The notes under the pieces are model-generated. The model worked only from the letters and a program-made list of their open reading frames with translations, ran no database searches and was not told the DNA's origin. From contig QCFX01000001.1 in NCBI GenBank assembly GCA_003280105.1, forward strand, positions 62,001 to 126,000: a stretch of DNA of 64,000 bases, written 5' to 3'. How positions within the stretch are numbered: the stretch's first letter is position 1; each line of letters opens with the position of its first letter. The translations under genes were made by a program, and so were the position numbers. Source of the DNA: Prochlorococcus sp. AG-363-N20. GTDB lineage: Bacteria; Cyanobacteriota; Cyanobacteriia; PCC-6307; Cyanobiaceae. This document shows positions 1 through 10,661 of this stretch, piece by piece.

Positions 1-130
1 AAACCTAAAATACCAGGAGATCCCTTGACATGACAAAAGCATCTCCTTACTAAGGCAAGCTTCCCTTTGAGTTATGTCAACCAACCTCAGCAAATCAGGA
101 ATTTCCATCCAAACTCTATCCAACCTTGAG
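1..130 (+). repeat. R1: degenerate EVE-head repeat
   Basis: CCAGGAGATCCCTTGACATGAC; tail ATCCAAACTCT-ATCCAACCTTG. Confidence 0.55.
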
Positions 131-164
131 AAACGATCAAATCAGTTAAAAGACAACCATAGAG

Positions 165-536
165 ATGACAAGCAAAGAAACCCGTGAAGAAAGAAGAGAG
201 CGATTCAAGACAATGTCTAGTGACGAAAGACAAGCTTTGATCAGAGAAAAAATGAAGGCTGAAGGTTTAGAAGAAGGGAGCGGAGTCCCAGGGACAGAAT
301 TGTCTTCATATGACCGAGATGAGATCTGGGACCTCATCCAAATAACTAGCTGTTTCCTTGAGATGCAAACCAAGTCACGGAGAATGGAACCAAAGTCTCC
401 AGATACAAGGAAATCTTTAATTGCTTGGATAGTAATTGCAATAGCCCTTAGCGGTGGGGTGGTCTTCTATTGCCACCAATATCCATCCCCAGAAACAAGA
501 CGAGAGCTATCAGTAGATGGAATGTTCGCTGATTGA
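165..536 (+). CDS. hypothetical protein, charged N-terminus and C-terminal TM segment
   Basis: ORF track; hydrophobic segment SLIAWIVIAIALSGGVVFYC. Confidence 0.5.
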   Translation: MTSKETREERRERFKTMSSDERQALIREKMKAEGLEEGSGVPGTELSSYDRDEIWDLIQITSCFLEMQTKSRRMEPKSPDTRKSLIAWIVIAIALSGGVVFYCHQYPSPETRRELSVDGMFAD

Positions 537-644
537 ATCAGAAAGCCTCGTGGTCTATAAGAATTTACTGATATCTACAACCACCCAATATCTATGGTTA
601 CTAATGATCTCCTCAAATCATCTTTAACTAAAGGCTAGAGATCA

Positions 645-1592
645 TCATTTATTTTTGCTCAGAATTTCCTTGCTTCGCTTGATCTTAACCAGGTCTGCAA
701 TGAGGTTTTCACTTACTTCCCATAATCGTTTCCTTCCCTGGTTATCCAAGGCGGATGAGGCAACTTTGCAAAGCTTGGGGTAACCTCTCAAATTAAAACG
801 AGGTCCATATTGTTCACCACTTTTTGCATTTGGATCAGTTGCTGCAAGTAGTTGGGAAAGGGCTCCCATACGAGAACTTTGAAAAATTGGATTCATTAAT
901 TTATAAGCAATAGAGGCTTGCCAAGATCCGTTTGCGGCAAGAGTTGTGGGCTGCAAGTTGGTTCTGGCTAAACCTGGGTGAGCAGAAAGAGAGGCAACAT
1001 CTATCTCTGCCTCCTTTAATCTTTGATCTAGCTCTAAAGCGAACATTACATTCGCCAGTTTGCTTTGAGAGTATGAAGCCCAAGAATCATAAGCACCCTC
1101 TCCCTGCAGATCACTCCAATTGATTTTGCCCATGTATTGAGCCCCAGAGGTAACAGTCACAACTCTTGAGCCAGACTGATTAGCCATTAATGGCAACAAT
1201 TTAAGAGTCAATGCCATATGGCTTAAATGATTCACTGCGAATTGAAGCTCAAAACCTTGCTTGCTAGTTGTGCGAGGAGGAGCCATTACACCAGCATTGT
1301 TAATTAATAGGTCTAACTTCTGAAATTTGCGTCCCACTTGATCTGCAGCTTTATTTACTTGAACTAAATCCGCCAAATCTATTGCCAATAATTCAATCGT
1401 TCCATAACTAGTATTAGAAAGTAGCCTTTCGCTAGCTTCTTTCGCTTTTTCAAGAGAACGGCAGCCGAGAATTACTGTTGCATTCCTTTCAAGCAAGGCT
1501 TGTGCGGTTTCAAAACCCAGACCACTATTTGCACCAGTAATCAGAGCTATCCGCCCCTTTTGTTCAGGGATTGACTCAATTGACCAAACCAT
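645..1592 (-). CDS. short-chain dehydrogenase/reductase (protochlorophyllide-reductase-like SDR)
   Basis: TGANSGLGFETA cofactor motif, NNAGVM, YSQSKLAN catalytic motif. Confidence 0.9.
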   Translation of the reverse strand: MVWSIESIPEQKGRIALITGANSGLGFETAQALLERNATVILGCRSLEKAKEASERLLSNTSYGTIELLAIDLADLVQVNKAADQVGRKFQKLDLLINNAGVMAPPRTTSKQGFELQFAVNHLSHMALTLKLLPLMANQSGSRVVTVTSGAQYMGKINWSDLQGEGAYDSWASYSQSKLANVMFALELDQRLKEAEIDVASLSAHPGLARTNLQPTTLAANGSWQASIAYKLMNPIFQSSRMGALSQLLAATDPNAKSGEQYGPRFNLRGYPKLCKVASSALDNQGRKRLWEVSENLIADLVKIKRSKEILSKNK

Positions 1593-1741
1593 TTTGGTCC
1601 AACTCTTAAATCAGCACATGATGCGAAGTCTAGACAAATAACAAATCAGAAGGGTGATTCTGTACTCAAAGAGTCTTTATATGAATTGCTTAGAAATTTT
1701 GCATTGAAGTCTCCGATTCCATTCCGGTGAACCAACCACTC

Positions 1742-2047
1742 TCAATCCATGCCGGCATAACCGTTTTTAACTAGTTCATTGAAAACTATTGTCCCTCTTG
1801 CTTTTGTTCCCATGGGCACTGGATTTACCTGATCAAGAACAGCCGCAAAGCAAGTAATCCAAAAGCTACCTTTGCAAACAAGTGCAGACTTACAGATGTG
1901 GTCTGGAGCAATTTCAACGCAACTCTGAGTTCTCGAAACCTTGATGCTCGCGATTTGAGAGTCTAGTTCTAGGTCCAAAAGGTCAGCTTCTTTCCTGGTA
2001 ATTGCTGTACCGGCAGCATGACACTCAAGGAGCATTTGATAATTCAT
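1742..2047 (-). CDS. hypothetical protein
   Basis: ORF track only. Confidence 0.5.
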   Translation of the reverse strand: MNYQMLLECHAAGTAITRKEADLLDLELDSQIASIKVSRTQSCVEIAPDHICKSALVCKGSFWITCFAAVLDQVNPVPMGTKARGTIVFNELVKNGYAGMD

Positions 2048-2086
2048 TTTTATGCAGCTTTAGCTTCATCTTGCACAATTTGGCAA

Positions 2087-2494
2087 TTAAGTCTCTTTCT
2101 TTGCAAGTTTTCGGGATGTACAAAGTTGATCTAATGAGGGGCGGCGAGTAAAAGGAAGGCGCCAACGTGCCCAAAGTCGATAGACCTCATCAATCAAGTT
2201 TCCTATTAATGGCCACGTGGTTGGTGCGTAGACCCAACCCAACCCGACCAATTGATAAGCCTCTCGAAAAACCTGCACATCCTTAAGAATCTCTCCTCTA
2301 TCGGTTATTGCATGAATTCTTCCCATTGCCTCTCTATAGCTAATTCCTCTATAAAGCTCTGGGCTATAAGTAGGAGAGTCAATATCTACAAAAGAAATTG
2401 TGTTCCAGCGATCTCTAGAGCGAAGAAAGGAGATCTCTCTTTGACAAAGAGGGCAACCACCATCAAATAGCAAAGTGAGCTTTAATTGAGTCAC
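2087..2494 (-). CDS. DUF393 / DCC-family thiol-disulfide oxidoreductase-like protein
   Basis: N-terminal LLFDGGCPLCQREISFL. Confidence 0.85.
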   Translation of the reverse strand: MTQLKLTLLFDGGCPLCQREISFLRSRDRWNTISFVDIDSPTYSPELYRGISYREAMGRIHAITDRGEILKDVQVFREAYQLVGLGWVYAPTTWPLIGNLIDEVYRLWARWRLPFTRRPSLDQLCTSRKLAKKET

Positions 2495-2529
2495 AATGGA
2501 ATTCAGAAAAGTTCCACCTAGATAAAAGG

Positions 2530-2612
2530 TTTATCCCAACTTTATTCGAAACCTACAATTCCTGGAGATCTCTTGATATGAGTTGAGTTAATTACTGGCT
2601 AAGCAACTAACC
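2530..2612 (+). repeat. R2: EVE-head repeat
   Basis: AATTCCTGGAGATCTCTTGATATGAGTTGAGTTAATTACTGGCTAA. Confidence 0.75.
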
Positions 2613-2990
2613 AGCAATCCAAACTTCTTGGGCAAAGCTCGTCATATCAACATCATGAGTAGCGATCCAATCACTGTTAGCTACTAGGAACTTATCTAAA
2701 TCCCCTGTCTGATGCTGATGAATAACAATTACCCGCTGAGGGTCTGCTTTATTCACTCCTCTATATAGAGGAGTGATCCCATATTCTGCATGCCTTTTAT
2801 TGGCTTCATCACTATCAAAAATGGTTGACCACTCAGCAAAAGTTCCATTGAGTGTGAAGGTTACAACAGTAGTTTCCAAGGCCATCCAAAAAGTGCTGTT
2901 CAAATGAGAATTATATATTCGCCAACAAGTTTCCGTGACAGCGAGCCTCTTGCGAGTAAAAGCTTCCACTGTTTCTATTGAGAACTTCAA
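2607..2990 (-). CDS. DUF3764-like conserved picocyanobacterial protein
   Basis: TTVVTFTLNGTFAEWSTIFDSDEANKRHAEYGI...RVIVIHQ pattern. Confidence 0.7.
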   Translation of the reverse strand: MKFSIETVEAFTRKRLAVTETCWRIYNSHLNSTFWMALETTVVTFTLNGTFAEWSTIFDSDEANKRHAEYGITPLYRGVNKADPQRVIVIHQHQTGDLDKFLVANSDWIATHDVDMTSFAQEVWIAG

Positions 2991-3149
2991 CCTTCTTGAG
3001 TTCAGTAAAGGCTTACCTTGACAGGAAGAGATGTTGTCTTGACTACACCACCTGTGTAGTCATCATTTCCTTAGAAGAGCTTTGCTGAGTGCTGCAACAA
3101 TGCCCGTCGGCTACTCTTATCTGAATAGAGTTAAAATTTAGACTTCTAT

Positions 3150-3962
3150 CTAATCAATAGTAAAAACGGGTCTGAAAGGTGCTGATCCAAATTCTTCAGG
3201 GACTCCTGTACCATCATTGGGAACAACAATATATCCAGCTTTTGTAACCTGCAATTCAACAGCCACTCCTTTTGTACTATCCGTAATGACTACTTCATTG
3301 CCGGAATCAGGTTGAAAAACACCTACTAAGTATTTAGTTGCGCTTGCAGATGTTGACCTTGTAAAGCCTGAATTTAACAACATCGCCGATATCTTCCCAC
3401 TACCTGATATTGATTCTGTACCGTCTGTTGCCCATTCTGCATCAAAAGAGCCATCCCCAAAGTCCTCTAAATCTTCGCTGTGATTCACAGCTGGACCTGT
3501 TGTTGACAAACTCGAGCCCGTGGAGTCTGAGTAATAAGTCGTCCCATTACTAAGCGCATAACTACCTCGCAAACCTATGGTCTTACCAAGAATAATATAA
3601 GCGTAAGGATATGTATTTGAAGGGGGTCGTGTGTCTGCATAAGGTAAATCAAAAGTTCCAGATCCTGCCAAATCGCCAGAGACTCCTGTTGTATCTCTCG
3701 CCATTGAAGCGGTACAGCTAGTCAAGTTTAATGTTTTACTACCTACGGCTCCATCAAGAGGGTTTGAAGTGCACAAACCCATTTCATGAATAGTGATATA
3801 AAATCTATCCGGCGTGTGTAAACACTCTGCTGTAAGGCTTGCAACCGTCCCAGAATCAGCACATTCATCGGCAGCTTTTGACACTTCAGGAACTACTAAA
3901 GGCATTAATAATGCAAAGCCACTTAAACCTATACCTAGAAAAGTCTTATTAATAATTGCCAT
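3150..3962 (-). CDS. predicted secreted hypothetical protein (internal start MAIINKTFLGIGLSGFALL preferred)
   Basis: signal-peptide-like N-terminus at the internal Met; the ORF extends to 4127. Confidence 0.6.
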   Translation of the reverse strand: MAIINKTFLGIGLSGFALLMPLVVPEVSKAADECADSGTVASLTAECLHTPDRFYITIHEMGLCTSNPLDGAVGSKTLNLTSCTASMARDTTGVSGDLAGSGTFDLPYADTRPPSNTYPYAYIILGKTIGLRGSYALSNGTTYYSDSTGSSLSTTGPAVNHSEDLEDFGDGSFDAEWATDGTESISGSGKISAMLLNSGFTRSTSASATKYLVGVFQPDSGNEVVITDSTKGVAVELQVTKAGYIVVPNDGTGVPEEFGSAPFRPVFTID

Positions 3963-4498
3963 AGAAGCTCTTCCAAGATTCCAGAAGGATATCAACTCAA
4001 GAAGAATGAAACAAGCACATGGACCGTCTGAGCCAGTTCTGCTAAGACCACATAATTTACCCAAACTCCTTAATATGACACCAATTGAACTACTACCAAA
4101 TAAAAAGTTAGCTATTTCTAAATTCACCTAAACTTCTAATTTTAGAAATTAATCTACTGGATTTCTTGTTAACTTTTTTCTATAATAATCGGTTATTACC
4201 CACTCAAACACTAACAAGAGAATAAGTATTCTCGCAGTAAAAGATATCCATTGGAAGCAAGGCAGGCCAACGACGATTTCGGCCACAACATACTAAGAGG
4301 ATCTATAGAGGTATAAGGACAAGCAAATAACTTCAGAAGCGTTCTAAAAGCAGAAGCAAATACTCCTAGTACTTTCAACTCTAAAATGGTTTGAGGTGAA
4401 TTTATATACAGATAGTGTAGGTAACAAAGAATCTAAATCGAGAAATCAGCATGAAGGCAAGTGAAAGAGAATGTAATTACCATTAGAAGCAATCCATT

Positions 4499-4981
4499 TC
4501 ATTTGCCTTCATTTTTATCAATACTTCTAAATTTAAATAAGAACTTCATTGTCATTGAACTCGTCCAGAAAAAGCCGCAACTTGAGGCTATTATTTTAGA
4601 AACCAATGCATAATTATATGGAGAAGAAATCAATAAATAGCTTTTGAGACTTGTAGACAGAGAGAAATAAATTAGTTGTAGAAAATTTAATACGACAATA
4701 TTTATACTTAATGTCCCTATCCCAACAATGATCTGACTTGAAAGACCATAGCGTTTTTTCTTTATGCGTGGTTGTGTCGTAATACTAAAAACCAAATACA
4801 ATACTATTGTACCAATTACAAAAGAGATTGCTGCACTAAGATTAATTCCTATCACTGGGCTGAGAAGAGTATAAGTTAAGAGATCAACCGTAAAAGCTGT
4901 TCCACTACCTAGTAAAAAGTGAGGAATATTGAATATATACTTTTTTATTAGATTATTTAATCTTTTTTCTGAATTAAACAT
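4499..4981 (-). CDS. GtrA-like multi-pass membrane protein
   Basis: four hydrophobic helices; GSGTAFTVDLLTYTLL; adjacent to polysaccharide-type genes. Confidence 0.7.
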   Translation of the reverse strand: MFNSEKRLNNLIKKYIFNIPHFLLGSGTAFTVDLLTYTLLSPVIGINLSAAISFVIGTIVLYLVFSITTQPRIKKKRYGLSSQIIVGIGTLSINIVVLNFLQLIYFSLSTSLKSYLLISSPYNYALVSKIIASSCGFFWTSSMTMKFLFKFRSIDKNEGK

Positions 4982-4984
4982 GGT

Positions 4985-6583
4985 TTACTTCTCTTCATGA
5001 TATTCCTGCTCTGTATTTATAACCCATAAACACGACTTATTATCAGCGCTAATTAGTTCCTGTGAAATAAGCTCAGCTGCCTTAAAGCCAGTAAGCATTG
5101 AATGATCTTGATTGTTGTACTTGTGCATTCCATTTCTACCTACAAGAAAAAGGTTGGGGATCTTGTCGAAGAAATCTTTTAGCTTGTCAAGCTCCATGTA
5201 AGAGTCAAAGTAGGCAGGGTAAGTATTTGCCTCTCTTAGTACAGTTCCATCCAGAAGGTCTTCTTTTGTGGAGAAGCCTAATTCAACAAGCTCACTAATT
5301 GCCATATCTATCAATTTATCATCTTCCATCTTCCAAATTGAGTCAGACTTATTGCAAAAATATTCAAGGCCAACCCAATAAGTTTCTTGGTTTGCAACTA
5401 AGAAAGGGCTCCAATTATTAAAAATCTGAAGTCTACCAACTTTGACATTATCTTCCTGGATATATATCCAGGTATCATCTAAAGTTTCATTACTAGGACC
5501 TGAGATATTCTTCAGCAACAATCCAACCGTTATAAAATCTCTATAAGGTAGGTCTTTAGCTATTCTCTTTAAATCAAAATCTAGTAATTCTTTAGAACCT
5601 TCCCCTGAAAAATTCTCAACAAGCTCTGAGATAGGCATTGTAGATACAACATAATCAAAATTCTCCTGGTGAATTAATTGGTTAGTTAAATCTTGATATT
5701 CAATTCCTTTTATTAATAGATCATTATCATCAAAGAAGACTTTTAAGACAGGAGATTCAAGTTTTATAAGAACATCTTTTCTCGCCAACTCTTTCGCCAC
5801 TTCTTCCCACATTTGCCCAGGGCCGTACTTAGGGTATAAGAACCTCTCAATCAAGGAAGTTTCTGTTCCCTTTTGGCTTATTGACTTCTTATCAAAATCC
5901 TTTGTTTCCCAGAGCTTCGAAAAAATATCCAATAAAACCCTTCGAATTGACAACCCTTTAATTCGTTGAGCACCCCACTCTGCTGATATTTCTTTAGGGT
6001 GCCTACCCCAAACTTTTTCGGTATAAGTTTCAAAGAACATCGAATAAAGCTTTTTCCCAAATCTGGAAATCACAAAATCCTCCAGGTTGTCTAGATTTTT
6101 ATGTGATACTTTTGCCTTTATATAGCTTACTGAGACATTGATCATATCAATAATTCCTATATTCTTAATCGTCTTTATGTTTAGATTTAATGGGTAATCA
6201 TAAAGCTTTTTATCAAAAAGAATTCTGGATTTCCTTTTCCTTAGGAGCATTACCTTCCCGGACTTTTTCTCCTTATCTGTGGCAATACGAAATCCATCAA
6301 TTGATCTTTCCTTCCCTTGATATTTGATCAATTCTCTTTCATTAGAAGTAGACAAATCAATTGGAAATTTATTTGTCCACCATTTCATTACTTCATCAGA
6401 CTTTGAGAAAAACCTATGGCCACCAATATCAATTCTATTGCCTTTATAATTTACAGTCTTTGATATTCCACCGATGTACTTTGATTTCTCGTAAATTACA
6501 ATTTTAGCATTAGGGCAGAAAGCCTTAAGCCTTTCTGCAAAGGCCAATCCAGCAGGACCTGCACCAATAACGCCTACCTTCAT
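4985..6583 (-). CDS. NAD(P)/FAD-dependent amine-oxidase/UDP-galactopyranose-mutase-like oxidoreductase
   Basis: [13 protein letters not shown] dinucleotide motif, [15 protein letters not shown]. Confidence 0.85.
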   Translation of the reverse strand: MKVGVIGAGPAGLAFAERLKAFCPNAKIVIYEKSKYIGGISKTVNYKGNRIDIGGHRFFSKSDEVMKWWTNKFPIDLSTSNERELIKYQGKERSIDGFRIATDKEKKSGKVMLLRKRKSRILFDKKLYDYPLNLNIKTIKNIGIIDMINVSVSYIKAKVSHKNLDNLEDFVISRFGKKLYSMFFETYTEKVWGRHPKEISAEWGAQRIKGLSIRRVLLDIFSKLWETKDFDKKSISQKGTETSLIERFLYPKYGPGQMWEEVAKELARKDVLIKLESPVLKVFFDDNDLLIKGIEYQDLTNQLIHQENFDYVVSTMPISELVENFSGEGSKELLDFDLKRIAKDLPYRDFITVGLLLKNISGPSNETLDDTWIYIQEDNVKVGRLQIFNNWSPFLVANQETYWVGLEYFCNKSDSIWKMEDDKLIDMAISELVELGFSTKEDLLDGTVLREANTYPAYFDSYMELDKLKDFFDKIPNLFLVGRNGMHKYNNQDHSMLTGFKAAELISQELISADNKSCLWVINTEQEYHEEK

Positions 6584-6684
6584 TAAACTTAATTAACTTG
6601 AATGAGCTCTATAATCTTCACGATTCTAGTACATTACTTAGTTTGATGATCATATATCGCAAGGATTTTTAGAATCTTAATGGC

Positions 6685-8217
6685 TCACTTAACAACTTTG
6701 TAAACATGATAATTCCTATTAGTGTATAAAAGTTCTAACATGCCATTATTCTGATAATCAGTAATTTCACCAAAATCTGGTTGGTCACTGGAACCAACAG
6801 ACAAAGAAATAGCTATGTAGTTAGATTGCAAACCTTTTTGTATATTGCTACTCTTGAATGATTTCCTATCTGAAACAAGTTGAAGAAATCTAGGCTTAAA
6901 GAATAAAACTGTTGCATTACTCTCTGTTCGTTCTTTGAGAAAAGAAACCATCTCCTTAGTTGAGGGACTATAAGGGCCCAATCTGAAACTTCTAACTTGT
7001 TTGAAATGAATCAAAGCTATACTTAGCAAAGAGTTCCAAATCAATAAAGTAGTTAAGAATAGCTTATATAATTTTATATTGAATATGCTAAAAGAATGTT
7101 TTTCAGCTATGGCATGTTCTATCCCAGTCAACATGAAAGAGAAGTAGAATGGTAGTAAAGGGAATAGGAATCGCAAGCCTTGAGTCCCTGGCCATAAGAT
7201 ATATAGACCTAATGTGATTAAAATATAAAAGATTTCGATTTTATTGTTATCACTGTTTCTTAGACCCAAAAAAAAGTAATAGACAGAGATAGGATAGAAA
7301 ATAAATCCTACTAGATTATATTTTTGAAAAATGGAAAAGTAGTCTTGTATTAAAAATGCATAATATTGCAGATTTCGTAGTATGCTTCCTGTCGTTATAT
7401 TATTGATTTCATTTATATGAATTTGGTGAATGCTGTCTGGGAAAACTGATCTCCAAGTGACTTGAAAAATCATAAAGCCTATAATAGGTAGAAAGAAGAT
7501 ATGCAATAAATTATTCTCTCGAAAATTTCTATTTAGGGTTTTAGATCTATGAATCACAATCATCTGTGAAAATATCAAAGTAATAAGAAGCAATACTCCA
7601 TTAGGCCTAATGCTTTGGCTAGCCCCAATAAGAATCCCAATTAAGAGTCCATCAAAAAGTAAATTTACCTGAAATTCATTTAACAATATGACTCGTTTAA
7701 TTTTAAAGATAAGAAAGGTAGAAATAAGTAGAAAAGGTATATCAGACAAAATTTCGTTTGAAGCTTCGCTTATAAAAACTGGGCTGATAGCAAACAAAGA
7801 AACTATTACCAGCCTAGAGAATACTGTATGTGTTTGACTCAATCCATTCCATATCACTAGATAAAGCAAAAAAAGACAAATGATGTTTACAAGTTTAAGG
7901 CCTATAAGACTTTCTCCAAACAATGAATAAGGAATAGAAAGCAGTAATGGCAAGCCCCATGGATAATTTATTGGTCCTAATGGTTGGTCTGACTCAGTTG
8001 CCGTAAAAGAATTATAAGCTTCGTATTGTGCATGAGTTCCTGATGCAATGCTTCTTGCTTGACCAACATATCCAGCCCAATCATCTCCCCATGTGTGATA
8101 ATTAGTTAGTAAAAGAATAGACAGTATAGTGGAAGTGATTATTACCAAAAATAGTCTTAATCTTCCATCAGGTTGATCTCTACATAATCGCTTTGTTAAT
8201 CGGTGTATGGTTAGCAT
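6685..8217 (-). CDS. GT39/ArnT-like membrane glycosyltransferase
   Basis: about 10 TM segments; early acidic loop NYHTWGDDWAGYVGQARSI. Confidence 0.7.
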   Translation of the reverse strand: MLTIHRLTKRLCRDQPDGRLRLFLVIITSTILSILLLTNYHTWGDDWAGYVGQARSIASGTHAQYEAYNSFTATESDQPLGPINYPWGLPLLLSIPYSLFGESLIGLKLVNIICLFLLYLVIWNGLSQTHTVFSRLVIVSLFAISPVFISEASNEILSDIPFLLISTFLIFKIKRVILLNEFQVNLLFDGLLIGILIGASQSIRPNGVLLLITLIFSQMIVIHRSKTLNRNFRENNLLHIFFLPIIGFMIFQVTWRSVFPDSIHQIHINEINNITTGSILRNLQYYAFLIQDYFSIFQKYNLVGFIFYPISVYYFFLGLRNSDNNKIEIFYILITLGLYILWPGTQGLRFLFPLLPFYFSFMLTGIEHAIAEKHSFSIFNIKLYKLFLTTLLIWNSLLSIALIHFKQVRSFRLGPYSPSTKEMVSFLKERTESNATVLFFKPRFLQLVSDRKSFKSSNIQKGLQSNYIAISLSVGSSDQPDFGEITDYQNNGMLELLYTNRNYHVYKVVK

Positions 8218-8305
8218 TTTTTAAAGTCAGGTGTGGACGTCAGTTCAATAAACCTTAAGGTAATTATCTATAGTAAAAGGAAGTGCACAGAAAATTAGAG
8301 CTTTA

Positions 8306-8494
8306 GTGTTTGGAGATCCATATTCGATTCTGGTACTCGTTGGTCTCATGTTCATGGGTTTACAGCTTTATGTGCTGTTTTCAATCCTCAAGAACAACAG
8401 AGGTGAAAGGTATTTCTTTGATCGAGCTCAGCTCTATGCAATTCAATTGCGTATAGAGAAGCTCTTCGGAAAGATACAGACAAGGAAGGGTTAA
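8306..8494 (+). CDS. small membrane hypothetical protein
   Basis: TM segment followed by a basic tail. Confidence 0.45.
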   Translation: MFGDPYSILVLVGLMFMGLQLYVLFSILKNNRGERYFFDRAQLYAIQLRIEKLFGKIQTRKG

Positions 8495-8730
8495 AGCCTG
8501 CATGAGTTAGCTCTGAATAGCTGGTTTTTGAGGGGCAAGGGTGGGGGATTACGCATCAGAAGATGGGAGAATGAAGCAACAAGACGTCAAAATGAGCCAA
8601 AGATCAGGCCTATGGCCTTGGGCTGAGGATAAAGATATCGGCATAGATGACATTCATTAATCAGTCAGGTCTAATAAGGTAATGACCGCTCCTTTAACCT
8701 TTTCGAACTAGTCCTTAAGTTTTGAGATCA

Positions 8731-8934
8731 CTAAGAGGATCGGAATAAATTAAATAGCACTGAAACAAGCAAGCTAATCGCAATAGAACTAACGACTGGG
8801 AAATAAAAAGTTGTATTTTCACCCTTCAAAATTATGTCTCCAGAAAGTTGCCCTAAACCCAATTGCCTTAAGTAAGGGTATAGAACACCTATAGCAGCAA
8901 TCCAAAGTCCGAGAGCAATTAGCAGTTTTTGCAT
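8731..8934 (-). CDS. DUF2905 family membrane protein
   Basis: LGQLSGDIILKGENTTFYFPVVSSIAISLLVS. Confidence 0.75.
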   Translation of the reverse strand: MQKLLIALGLWIAAIGVLYPYLRQLGLGQLSGDIILKGENTTFYFPVVSSIAISLLVSVLFNLFRSS

Positions 8935-9056
8935 TATTCATTTCCAAAAGATCTTTGGAACTGCCAAACCAAATAGGAAGAGGTTACTGCGAACAAAAAT
9001 GTTCCGACAGTTTTTAGTGCTATATTTGCAGCCTCAACTGTTGGCGAATCATCCAT
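8934..9056 (-). CDS. 40-aa small membrane ORF (MDDSPTVEAANIALKTVGTFLFAVTSSYLVWQFQRSFGNE)
   Basis: read manually; overlaps both neighbouring ORFs (ATGGATGA upstream, TAATG downstream). Confidence 0.6.
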   Translation of the reverse strand: MDDSPTVEAANIALKTVGTFLFAVTSSYLVWQFQRSFGNE

Positions 9057-9270
9057 CTTTTTTACCTTGGCCAAATAGGGGGCCAGTCAATAAAAAGTAG
9101 CCAATAGCTCCAAGGAACAAAGCAAAGGCAATAAGGTTGGGGACTATTCCTCCAACAATTGCAGCTTTAGCGAAATAAGTATTCGCTGCTTCTAGAGCTA
9201 AGAACGTCACCACGACAAATATCCTCGCCCAGTTGTCAACAAAATTAATTACCAATAAGGATAAAAGCAA
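9049..9270 (-). CDS. small membrane hypothetical protein
   Basis: ORF track; two TM segments. Confidence 0.55.
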   Translation of the reverse strand: MLLSLLVINFVDNWARIFVVVTFLALEAANTYFAKAAIVGGIVPNLIAFALFLGAIGYFLLTGPLFGQGKKDG

Positions 9271-9825
9271 TCATCACCTATCGGTTACTCGTAGAAGTCT
9301 ACTAAATCCATACCTTTCTGATAATCCTTAAGGAAGGCATGTAGAAGTCGTTGCACTGGGAATCAACTTCAATATTTGGACCAGGTTCTCGTCTCTCAGA
9401 ATTAGAAGTAAAATCTATACGCGCTCTTAACAAAGAAGCTCAACGATTGTGCTTCATAGGTCCCCAAATAAACTTCCCAGTCGATTCTTCTGCATTAACA
9501 GTCTTTCTATATTTCACCTTTATCCAAACTCTATTCAAACTACTCATCTTCGCTGAGCCCCAATAGCAGAACACAAACTTAGCTATTCGCTAATAAGTTG
9601 AAATTTTCAGTACGGACAACAGGTTTGAGCAAATCCTTTTCCTTAACACTTGTCTTAATCGCGAGTTTTGCGTCGTGGTTCAAGGCAACTGCTCTTAAAG
9701 CATTGCCATCATCTTAGCGCCAACAACAACAAAAGCCGTTTTACTCATGATTATGGTTCTTGCACTATGACCTGCATGTCTCATTCCTGCGTAGTGCATT
9801 CCCTCGGCATTGGTTTCTAAGCCCT

Positions 9826-9948
9826 CTATTCTTCATCCTCATCTACTCTTCTGACTCTGAGATTTAATCCAATATAAATAACAAGATATCCTAGTAGTGG
9901 AGTATATAATTGCCAGTGATTCAGATTATTTGACTCTAGGAATTCCAT
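9826..9948 (-). CDS. 40-aa small membrane ORF (MEFLESNNLNHWQLYTPLLGYLVIYIGLNLRVRRVDEDEE)
   Basis: read manually; single TM, acidic tail. Confidence 0.4.
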   Translation of the reverse strand: MEFLESNNLNHWQLYTPLLGYLVIYIGLNLRVRRVDEDEE

Positions 9949-10045
9949 GGATCAATGAGGTGTGAAGAGCCAGTGAAGAATGAGGATTGCAATTTAATTT
10001 GAGCTTAGGTGTATGTCGAAATTCCGCTCAAAACTTCCTGCATTT

Positions 10046-10180
10046 TTAATTGACCAAGCCTGAGAACAAGAAGAACCACCCAAACACAAGTACGTTTAAA
10101 ACCACCGTGATGGTGATGGCAATCACCTTAAAAGTGTTTCCCACTTCATCGGTATCTGAATTCAATTTAACCGGCTTCAT
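10046..10180 (-). CDS. 44-aa single-TM small ORF (MKPVKLNSDTDEVGNTFKVIAITITVVLNVLVFGWFFLFSGLVN)
   Basis: read manually. Confidence 0.5.
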   Translation of the reverse strand: MKPVKLNSDTDEVGNTFKVIAITITVVLNVLVFGWFFLFSGLVN

Positions 10181-10518
10181 TGTAACGATGGGTTTGAATC
10201 AATTAATTTTCAAAGAATAGCTTTGATCAACTATTAACTACGATCAGGGGGTGAAAAAACTTTTAGGCCACCTCACTACCTTGAAGTTATATCGATCCCC
10301 TAAAACCGGAACGATATATTCAGTTGAGGCTTAGCAGCAAATCGCGGTCCATTCGATGCCGCAAAAAACGGAGTGTAAGTCCAATTACCAGGGAGTCTCG
10401 AAAGATCTACAAGCATTACTTCAAAAAATATGGGTCTTCAGGATGCCTTTTAGAACTCACTAACCAATCACTGCTGAAATGAAAATAGAATTAGCAATAG
10501 CTTTGCTGAACTAGTTCT

Positions 10519-10652
10519 ATTCGAACCCTGCAATTCCCAAAATCTCTTGATATGGCTGAATCAACTAGAAGCTAATGAAAACCTTTATGCTATTGATACC
10601 AAGGGATTAAAGCGAATCGCTAAATCCTGTTCGAGCCTTGTTCGAACCGATG
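10519..10652 (+). repeat. R3: EVE-head repeat
   Basis: AATCTCTTGATATGGCTGAATCAACTAGAAGCTAATGAAAAC; tail TGTTCGAGCCT-TGTTCGAACCG. Confidence 0.75.
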
Positions 10653-10661
10653 TGCGAATTC

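Noticed and set aside
901-1123. Overlapping ORFs 901-1083 (-) and 932-1123 (+)
   Set aside because: Embedded in the well-supported SDR gene 645-1592; shadow frames.
9351-9566. 71-aa + strand ORF
   Set aside because: No motif or family resemblance; likely spurious.
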